DNA of 64,000 nucleotides, taken from NCBI GenBank assembly GCA_009760885.1, contig CM019692.1:50766930-50830929 (forward strand), in the 5' to 3' direction. Source of the DNA: Achatina immaculata. Its lineage: Eukaryota > Mollusca > Gastropoda > Stylommatophora > Achatinidae. Below the pieces are notes generated by a model. It was not told where the DNA came from. It did no database searches and saw only the letters and a program-made list of their open reading frames with translations. Both the position numbers and the translations under genes were made by a program. Shown in pieces: positions 57,023 through 64,000 of the stretch; position 1 is the stretch's first letter; the number at the start of each line of letters is the position of its first letter.

Positions 57023-57336
57023 TTCCTTCTTCTTCTTCTTCTTCAGCTTTCCGGGCCATTAAGGCTCACTGCTGCAGATAAAGTTCGCCTCCATTCCTGT
57101 CTATTCTTAATCTTCTCTCTCCAGTTGGTGACATCAATTTCTTTTATATCCTCTTCTATGTTGTCTTTCCATCTCCGTCTTGGTCTACCCCTTGGTCTTG
57201 TTTCCCTCATCTCTTGGGCATTCATCATTTTCATTTGTCTGTTCTCTTCCATTCTTTCTACATGCCCCAGCCAGCGTAGTCTGTTCAGTTTCAAGACATT
57301 TATTATTCGTTGGGATTTACATAACCTGCGACACAT
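57023..57336 (-). mobile_element. LINE-E 3' end with (GAA)n tail
   Basis: The minus frame 57,043-57,336 encodes a LINE ORF2 C-terminus: LNRLRWLGHVERMEENRQ, RETRPRGRPRRRWKDNIEED, NWREKIKNRQEWRRTLSA and NGPES. The stop is followed at once by (GAA)6 on the minus strand (57,024-57,044). This copy shows the intact end of the family, without the array seen at 24.7 kb. Confidence 0.9.
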
Positions 57337-57805
57337 AATCTAAAAAAAAAAAACAACAACTCAGCTACTCTGCCACACACAAGACTAGTGTTATAAGTGT
57401 CAAATTTAAACATCATTCTTCTGTTTCTGTTTTATATTTCATTTATTTTATTATTCATAAACAATTCATGTTTATTATTCTTTCCCTCTTGTCTGAATTT
57501 CTATCTGTCTTGCCAGATATCTGATTATTTCCCTCCTGCCCTATCTAACTGCCTCTTCCCTGCCCCTCTCCCTCAACTGACCACACCTCTCAAGTCTGAC
57601 CCGAGCTATTTTGATATTTCCACCCATTTCGACCTGCATTTCTCAGCTCCCGCCAAACCACGTACATTTCTTAACCCTTTGGTTTCCAGAATCTTCAAAT
57701 TTTTTCTTGCAACCGGAAAAAAAAAAAGTTCTGGTTTGGCAGACACTTACGACATCCAATTTATGCACTTGCGTTCCATGTCCCGTCAACGCTCTCCTTC
57801 TCCTC
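57337..57805. other. No feature seen
   Basis: The long plus frame 57,397-58,161 is of low complexity, crosses a (CT)n tract and the LINE-C fragment, and has no domain I recognise. Confidence 0.45.
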
Positions 57806-57885
57806 CCTCTCTCTCTCTCTCTCTGAACCTCAAGGTGCCCAAGGCTCATGGGGCTTTCGCAAAGGTTTTCCACAAACTGTCAGCG
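57806..57885 (-). mobile_element. LINE-C extreme 3' end
   Basis: On the minus strand GTTTGTGGAAAACCTTTGCG leads to GGTTCAGAGAGAGAG, the last about 75 bases and (AG)n tail of LINE-C as at 10,750-10,840 and 55,190-55,268. Confidence 0.8.
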
Positions 57886-58288
57886 TTACTATTTAATCTT
57901 TTTTTTTTTCCTTACTTATCTTCTCTTCCCTTTGTCTTTCCTTTGTTATTTTCTTATTACTGTACATTTTCTGCTTTTGCTTGTTTGTGTATTATTTTCT
58001 GTGTTGTTGATCCCTCGTGTTTTTTTTTTTGTTTGTCGCGGAAGAATTTCATTTCTACATCCAATTACTCAACTTTGAAAATAGTTCCTGCTTCTAATAC
58101 GAGAACACACGAGACTGGAGCAAAAAAAAAAAAAAGGCTTTTGGAAATGTTGAACTGTTGAAATCTAGAGGAACAGGCGACAAAGTGATCTTGGTTAAAG
58201 AGTTGAATATTTAGTCCGCGTGCACTAAATTCCAGCGCATATATCTGTGGAGAATGATAGCGCTGGGAGCTGATGCGAGATGAGAAGA
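57886..58288. other. No feature seen
   Basis: T-rich then A-rich sequence; no gene. Confidence 0.4.
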
Positions 58289-58525
58289 TGAATGTATACG
58301 TACATAGGTGGAGATAAGTATTTAGACTGATGAATGTATGCGTACGTAGTTGGAGATAAGCATTTAGACTGATGAATGTATACGTACCTAGGTGAAGATA
58401 AGCATTTAGACTAATGAATGTATACGAACTTAGGTGGAGATAAGCATTTAGACTAATGAATGTATACGTACGTAGGTGGAGATAAGCATTTAGACTGATG
58501 AATGTGTACGAACTTAGGTGAAAAT
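58289..58525. repeat. 42-bp minisatellite, about 5.5 units
   Basis: The unit is GATGAATGTATACGTACGTA plus GGTGGAGATAAGCATTTAGACT. The period is a multiple of 3 and opens a minus frame (YTFISLNAYLHL repeated), an artefact. Confidence 0.93.
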
Positions 58526-58574
58526 AGGCATTTATACTGCAGATGGACAAGTAAAGATCCAGTGCTCAAGATGA

Positions 58575-58850
58575 GCGAGACAGCAGCCAGAGACTTACAG
58601 CTGACTTCTTGCGTCAGGGGTTGGCGAACCATAGTCAGTCAAGACTCTGATCTACCTGATGCTCCTGGAAGCAGACTAAGAGATTTGGGATCGCAGTGGG
58701 AAGGCCAATCTGGTTCTTAAGTTACACCGAGTCGAAGTTGGACATGTCAGACATTGCAAGTTGTATAGCGACGACAGCGCAACCAGCCGCATCGTTTAAG
58801 TGGGAGCGCCTAAGAAGATAAGATAGATGATCTTCTTCTTCTTCTTCTTT
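58575..58850 (+). repeat. M repeat, subfamily beta
   Basis: The M head (GACTTACAGCTGACTTCTTG; TTGGCGAACCATAGTCAGTC at about 58,621) is followed by the beta body: TGGGATCGCAGTGGGAAGG (58,685) and CGAGTCGAAGTTGGACATGTC (58,727). It ends near a (CTT)n run at 58,832-58,849. Confidence 0.75.
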
Positions 58851-58984
58851 CATCTCCCTGGAACTGCGAGAGTGACGTTCTGTGCAGCCGACGCGGTTAA
58901 AGGTGTTGAAGCACAGTATTGTGTCGGACAGGGAGCGGGGCTATGGTGGGTTATTTTTCGGTCACGTGAGTGGAACTAACAAGC

Positions 58985-59036
58985 AAGGGAGTGTACAATA
59001 CTTCTTTAACAGACTCCACCACCGTGGGGACTAAGG
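58985..59036 (-). repeat. M repeat alpha fragment
   Basis: CAATACTTCTTTAACAGACT then CCACCACCGTGGGGACTA is the reverse complement of the GGTGGAGTCTGTTAAAGAAG block of M alpha. Confidence 0.6.
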
Positions 59037-59547
59037 AGATAGCTATCTCTGTAGATAGACAGATAGGCATAAACAGACACACAGACAGATATTTAACAAA
59101 ATCCTAGCCCTTATAGCAAGGTTATACATTATAGAGGTATATATATATATATAAAGTAGGCACATAAACAGAGCAAGTCCATCTTTCTTTCTTACCCTTC
59201 TTAATTAAAGAGAGAAAAAAGTACAGGAACTGAAGCCGTCTTTATGATGTACACACAAAAAAAAAAAACCAGCCCAAAAAACTTCTCCTCATGAAATAAA
59301 GAAATGAGAGGTAATGTTTTTGCAAGCTTGTGTGGAAGGATGTGTGTGTGTGTGTGTGTGGGGTGGGGGTGGGGGAGGGCAAAGTAACAACCCCCGAGGC
59401 AGGAAAAATCGGCTTTTCTAGGCCTTCCTAACAAAGAAAGGTCAAACAAGTGCTACAAGTTTCCTTTTTATGCAAAGTAAGTAATAAATAGAACGAAGTT
59501 TATTCGGGTTGGAGGAGAAGAGAAAACCGATTTTTCCCCCTCCCTTC

Positions 59548-59580
<33 letters not shown>

Positions 59581-60113
59581 AAAGTAGAGAATTCTAAAGA
59601 CAAAATAGAAATATAATCGTGAAAAAAAAGGTTGTGTAGCCAAAGGTCGAGGTCATAGCGGGTTGAAAGAGAAGATGCTAGGAGAAATGGTTTTTAGAGG
59701 GGGGAAAACCGGATTTGTTTAAATAAATGTTCCAGTACAGCCAGAAAGAAAGAAAATAGAGATTTGCTGTGGAATTCATATTCAACCCAAAAAAAAAAAA
59801 AACACTTCCGCAGTTATGACTTAGTTGAGGCGCCGTGGTCCTTTGTTTGTTTGTTGTTTTTTTTTTTCAACAGGATAACATAACAATAACCATACCAATC
59901 TTGTCTAACACTGAACAGAAACCTGCTTGATTCGGTGGACAGGTTCAGCTTATCTTGGATCTACAGTTACTTCCACTTTTTGTTTTCCTACAGGAAGAAA
60001 TTAGTGCATGAACAGGAAAGGAAGCTACAACTGTTGGCAGGTTAAGGAGAAAGGAGATGCAGCAAGAGAAGGTTAACACTGAAAACAAAAGTCCCGATGT
60101 ACCAGACCTGTCC
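59037..60113. other. No gene; simple tracts
   Basis: (GT)n at 59,342-59,360 with G-rich continuation, (CT)n near 59,549-59,571, and short (TA)n near 59,138-59,151. No gene recognised. Confidence 0.5.
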
Positions 60114-60425
60114 GCATAGCACTCTCGTATGTAGATCTAAGTCATGGACATAGCACTCTCGTATGTAGATCTAAGTCATGGACATAGCACTCTCGTATGT
60201 AGATCTAAGTCATGGACATAGCACTCTCGTATGTAGATCTAAGTCATGGACATAGCACTCTCGTATGTAGTTCTAAGTCATGGACATAGCACTCTCGTAT
60301 GTAGATCTAAGTCACGGACATAGCACTTTCGTATGTAGATCTAAGTCACGGATATAGCACTCTCTTATGTAGATCTAAGTCATGGACATAGCACTCTCGT
60401 ATGTAGATCTAAGTCATGGACATCG
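60114..60425. repeat. 34-bp minisatellite, about 9 units
   Basis: The unit is CATAGCACTCTCGTATGTAG plus ATCTAAGTCATGGA, nearly perfect. Confidence 0.95.
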
Positions 60426-60544
60426 GATGCAGGACATGAGAAAAACTTAATAGTTTCCATGTTCGTTGCCTTCACAGAAGAATGAACACAAAGCGACAGG
60501 ATAAAGTAACTCTGAGGTTCTTGCAGAATGGTAAGCTTCTATCA

Positions 60545-60910
60545 GTGATGATTATACCAAGCAACAGAAGAATGCAATAGCTCGGACATGTAACAGATGT
60601 AACAAGAATGGCTGGCAGGTTTTGTCTGGTAAACTTATTGTATGAAGAAAGATGACACAGGAGACCTAAACTGGGACATAAAGATCCTGTAAGTCATCAG
60701 TGCGAGATTTTTCTACAGCCACGTGGTCTGGGAAGAAGATATGGAAGACCGAGCCATCATCTGAGAAGAAAAATAAGGGCCAACCTTGAAACGAAAAGAT
60801 GCAAACGTAAAGAAACGTGACCTTGCTGCAAAAGTGGCTGGATTTGCAGATTCAAAGCTGACAGAGTTAGCCATGGCAGGAGATACTGAGAAAGGTGATG
60901 CTTGACAAAA
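60545..60910 (+). mobile_element. LINE-J C-terminal fragment
   Basis: Translated pieces in several frames read a LGHVTD-like stretch with ARMAGRF, NLLYEE, RRPKLGHKDPV (about 60,658-60,692), then KRCKRKE and VAGFADSKLTELAM (60,829-60,876). The GHV..RM...L..ELC.G.RP....KDPVK...LK order is that of another LINE ORF2 C-terminus. Highly decayed. Confidence 0.5.
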
Positions 60911-60965
60911 GCCACAACGCTTGATATCTGCCTGCTTCAAAGTTGTCCCCTTGGACGAAAAGTGG

Positions 60966-61345
60966 TTATATAAAGCATATAGCTCTACATTCAGTTGTCG
61001 TTAAGCAAAGCAGATCATCATCAGTCCCCTGTACTCCCAGTGGAGCACAAGGCATCAACAACGGTTCTCCAACCACTCCTGCCTTGAGCAAGTCGGGACA
61101 CCTCAAACCATGTCTTTCCCGTTTCAGATAAGTTCTTCCCGTATTGTACGTCTCCATGTCCCCAAAGGCCTGCCCCTTGTTTCTTTTCCATTGAGGTGTC
61201 CAAGTCAAGGCGGTATAGGGGTATTTTGTTCTTTCCATTCGTAGCATGTGGTCTAGCCATTTCCGTCTTCGTCTTTTGACCTCTTCAGTGATGCTCTCAA
61301 TGGCAGTTCGTTTGGTTATTTCCTCGTTTGTCACATGTTATTCCC
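60966..61345 (-). mobile_element. LINE-D C-terminal fragment
   Basis: Minus frames 60,966-61,334 and 61,021-61,260 together encode EEVKRRRRKWLDHMLRMERT, YPYTALTWTPQWKRNKG, GDMETYNTGRTYLK, and in the other frame TWFEVSRLAQGRSGWRTVVD, ALCSTGSTGD. This is the standard LINE ORF2 C-terminal order (RRRRKW..H.LRM, ALTWTPQ.KR..G, W..W...V..LC) with frameshifts. Confidence 0.75.
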
Positions 61346-62699
61346 AGTGTATTCTTAAAATTTTTTTCTGAGGCATCTTCTTTCAAATCCTCTCACAGTC
61401 TACTTGTAGTTCTCTAGTTGTTTCCCCACGTTTCTAAGAAAAGTAGATAATTCACCCGAAATATTAAATCCTTTAGCGATTTACTCACATGCAGTTTTAC
61501 ACGCGGACGGAGGTACATCATCATACTTAGTTGTAAAGATGAAAATACAGCACGAAATATTTCACTAAAATAAAACTAAGGAGTCGCTCTAGAATGTGCA
61601 CACATTTATTCATTTAGAAAAAAAAATGCTGTACTTGAACTGGGCGGTGCTCATGACAACAACAGGCTTACTAGCCTTACAAGCGAGGCTAGGGTCCAAG
61701 TGTCCCCTTAGGGTGAGTGAGCCTACAGAGCAATTTCCTTCTTATGTCTGTTTCGGGGCAGTAAGGGGGAGGCAGTTGTTGATGTAAGTAAGCTGATGTG
61801 TTTAGTTCCAGATTTTTTTTTTTTTCATTGATAACATTAACCTACAATGGTAAATGTATAAACTAGGAAAAAAAAAGTAGGAATAGCTTTATCACTTAAC
61901 GGGTACACAGATGTGACGTTTCGGCGTGAGCCGTAATCATACAAAAACACGCAGTACAAATTTCGTGCGCTTAAAAAAAAGGCATCTTCGACCTTAAAAC
62001 ACCATTGTGTTAGAAATACATTTTATTCTTGATATAAAAAGCTATACGAACACGTGATGCTTTTTATTTTTGTTAAACTGTTGTTGTTTTTTTTTTTAAA
62101 CAATTGAGAGTTGGAGATTATAGGGTTAAAGAAAGATAGAAGCACCCGAATCACAGCATGAAGGGAACATTTTTGAAACATATACGGTATTCACAGGAAA
62201 CCTAGACTTAAAGTTGCAAGTTTCTTTTTTTTTATAAAGAAAAAGAAACTTTTTGTAGCAAGGTTCGGGACAGGAGAAGGTAAGGCTTCATTCACATTTT
62301 CCCTCGCTGACCTCGCGGGCCACATTCCTAGGCAAGAGAGAAAGCTTGTGCCTCGCCGACAACAAATCGCTGTCAATAACGCGTCTTCGCAGTGTAACAT
62401 GTAATTTCATTGGCTATTACATACGGAGGCGGGGCCATGAGTGAAATCTAACACAGATTGGTCCAACATGGAAGGAAAAAAAAACGTAACCAAACACATG
62501 ACATACCAAAACCAAATGCCATTATTATCATTAGACGCCATTCCGATTGGCGCTAGTGATCATGTTTCTTCATTTATACTGTACTTGGTATTTCTAATCA
62601 GATTTGTTACCTTTCCTTTCCTGTGCCACTTGGTCGGTCTGTTCAGACTTTCCATATTGGTGTCACTCTTTTTTTTTTCCTTTCGAGTTTTCCAGTGTT
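61346..62699. other. No gene recognised
   Basis: Open frames 61,596-61,787 (+), 62,191-62,400 (-) and 62,441-62,773 (+) lack recognisable domains. Several poly-T and poly-A runs. 62,310-62,450 is somewhat richer in GC than its surroundings. Confidence 0.45.
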
Positions 62700-63370
62700 C
62701 AGGGGTGGCCAAAACACACGTGATTTACATGTGGGTTTCCTGGGCCCCAAGCTACCGTACTTTCTTAAATTAACATAAATATTCTAAAAATCAGTCCAGT
62801 ACTCGCTCAGTAATTCAGTTTATATACAGAAAAATTATATTGAACTGAATCTATGAATCTGACTTCAACTTCAAAGCGCTACTTGTATGTCATTTTTAAT
62901 CTTCTTGTCTTATATCCTTCCCGTGCCGTTAAACGTCACATAGGGCTCGCAAGCTAGTTCGCCAATTTTTCCTGTCTTCGGAAGCCTTTTAACCTCATCA
63001 AGGGATTATATGTCTATTAATTTTTTTAAATGCCAGTATAATATTCAGACACTATACCTGAAAGTTATATACACGAATAACAATGTCCATAAGTTTGGAA
63101 AAGGCCAAACTTCAGATGTTTGAAAGTCGCAAGCAGGAGCATTGGAAGCCAGGAGAGAGGTGGGTATGGAAGAAAGGAGCCGAGGGTGTAACCTTGGAAC
63201 ACGCCGCACAGTTGAGTGAAATCTCTGTTGATACCCGACATATAATCATAAAGCTAGATTTTTGTTAACCAAAGAAACAAAATGGATTTCATCCAACATA
63301 CTTCCGCGAAAAGCACATCACGTGCCAGAGAGCCGCATCTAGCTCGTCAGCGGTGGTTTGGCCACCCCTG
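62700..63370. mobile_element. Possible non-autonomous hAT element with inverted ends
   Basis: CAGGGGTGGCCAAA at 62,700-62,713 and its reverse complement TTTGGCCACCCCTG at 63,357-63,370 form perfect 14 bp inverted ends of hAT type, 671 bp apart. The adjacent AGAGCCGCATCTAGCTC near 63,330 also resembles hAT subterminal sequence. The expected 8 bp target duplication is not visible (CCAGTGTT against GTCTAATT), so the two ends may belong to different copies. The interior codes for nothing I recognise and holds a LINE-B fragment. Confidence 0.45.
62905..63022 (-). mobile_element. LINE-B 3' fragment
   Basis: TCTTATATCCTTCCCGTGCC and GTTAAACGTCACATAGGGCT (from 62,907) are the LINE-B terminal sequence on the minus strand, followed by the GCGAACTAGCTTGCGAGCC-type coding end. 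It breaks off near 63,020. It lies between the possible hAT ends. Confidence 0.85.
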
Positions 63371-63489
63371 GTCTAATTCTCCTGTATATCTGTTTTCTCG
63401 CAGTGTGTAAAGAAAATAGGTCTAAAGATGTTGGCTGTCTTTTTTTTATTACGGGTTTTATCAGTTTCAGTGCCAAGACCCACTCAAGC

Positions 63490-64000
63490 TGAATAAGATA
63501 GCGGTCAGTGGCCCGTAGCTGACTGCTTGCGTTAGCACAGGCAAATCATAGCCAGCCAAGACCCTATTCTACCTCCCAGTAGTGTCCATGGAAGCAGACA
63601 GCAGTCTGGCCAAGTCTTCTTCTTCTTCTTCTTCGCTTCTACCACCAAGATCGCCCCGTGATCCTACTGAATTTACTCCTGTGGTCCTTGATTGGTCCTG
63701 TGGTCCCCGAGGGGGGCACAAGAGATCCCTGAGAGGACCACATGAGGATCAGAGCATCGCGGGGCTTGGGCCTGTATTCTCAGTGGGTCGCAGAAGTGGG
63801 ATTGCGTGACACTGTGGTTTTCGTTGCCAGTTTAATCTAGAGTTGGACGCTGGCCAAGTAAATAGGGATCGCAGTGGGAAGACGAAATCTGGTACCCCAA
63901 AAAAAAAAAAATGCGCCGAGCCGAAGTCAGATGTGTTGGACCAATAGGCGCACCAACTGCAGCACAATACAGCCATCTCTCTTTTGCGAATGTTGACACT
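63490..64000 (+). repeat. M repeat, subfamily beta, interrupted by a retroposon
   Basis: Head AGCGGTCAGTGGCCCGTAGC, closer GCCAAGACCCTATTCTACCTC (63,556) and, after an insertion at 63,615-63,849, the beta body AATAGGGATCGCAGTGGGAA (63,861) and GCCGAGCCGAAGTCAGATGTG (63,913). It probably continues past the window end. Confidence 0.8.
63606..63858 (-). mobile_element. 5'-truncated copy of the (GAA)-tailed retroposon, 9-bp duplication
   Basis: CTGGCCAAG at 63,606-63,614 and 63,850-63,858 flanks a 235 bp insert. Its minus-strand 3' end is a (GAA)6 tail, and its body matches the 3' quarter of the 881 bp retroposon at 4,786-5,666 (ATCCTACTGAATTTACTCCT; GATTGCGTGACAC.GTGGTTT). This is independent proof that the family moves by target-primed reverse transcription. 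Confidence 0.92.

Noticed and set aside
57397..58161. A 254-codon plus-strand open frame
   Set aside because: It has low-complexity, biased composition, crosses a (CT)n tract that is the antisense of a LINE-C tail, and shows no domain.
58289..58525. Hammerhead-ribozyme-like motif (CTGATGA in each unit)
   Set aside because: The second conserved core (GAAAC at the right distance) and pairing stems are missing. CTGATGA at 4,163 was rejected for the same reason.

Overview
This window looks like a gene-poor, repeat-dominated stretch of an animal genome, most likely an invertebrate and possibly a mollusc or other lophotrochozoan. Four things point that way: decayed APE-type non-LTR retrotransposons (one family RTE/BovB-like), tRNA-derived SINEs, a relic of a ZBED5-like hAT transposase, and very many micro- and minisatellites. 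The animal identification rests on the families. The mollusc suggestion is inference. I see no convincing host gene, no bacterial-style operon, and no intact tRNA or rRNA gene. Most long open frames are artefacts of tandem repeats whose period is a multiple of 3.

Layout. 0-8.2 kb: a truncated LINE-A copy, SINEs, a 1.64 kb tandem duplication (4,307-7,587) carrying an 881 bp retroposon with a (GAA)n tail, and a 34 bp array. 8.3-11 kb: a minus-strand hAT transposase relic broken by at least three mobile elements and a 39 bp array. 11-17 kb: minisatellites, GATA and GGAT/GACA microsatellites, and a SINE split by LINE-A. 17-25.1 kb: LINE-B (18.1-19.2 kb), the longest LINE-A copy (19.9-22.9 kb), and LINE-E carrying a nested LINE-B insertion and an internal 40 bp array. 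25.9-28.3 kb: LINE-K, an M repeat, and LINE-H with an internal 34 bp array. 30-41.6 kb: four very large minisatellites (40, 31-32, 30 and 20 bp units). 41.7-64 kb: more SINEs, LINE ends, 18, 29, 35, 42 and 34 bp arrays, and several copies of the M repeat.

Three themes stand out. (1) A dispersed repeat I call M (loci at about 7.6, 17.2, 26.4, 45.3, 47.6, 55.5, 58.6 and 63.5 kb) contains an internal tandem unit built on CATAGCTGACATGCTGG. Its copy number varies from about 2 to 17 between loci, much like the composite, VNTR-bearing SVA retroposons of apes. (2) At least four minisatellites sit inside the coding sequence of transposable elements, with the element reading on at both edges, so they seem to have been born from transposon ORFs. 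(3) Many insertions keep exact target-site duplications of 9-13 bp. One retroposon has an undisturbed paralogous site in the same window, so the order of events can be partly read.

Family letters (A-K, M, F, G) are local labels, not database names. No database comparison was possible.
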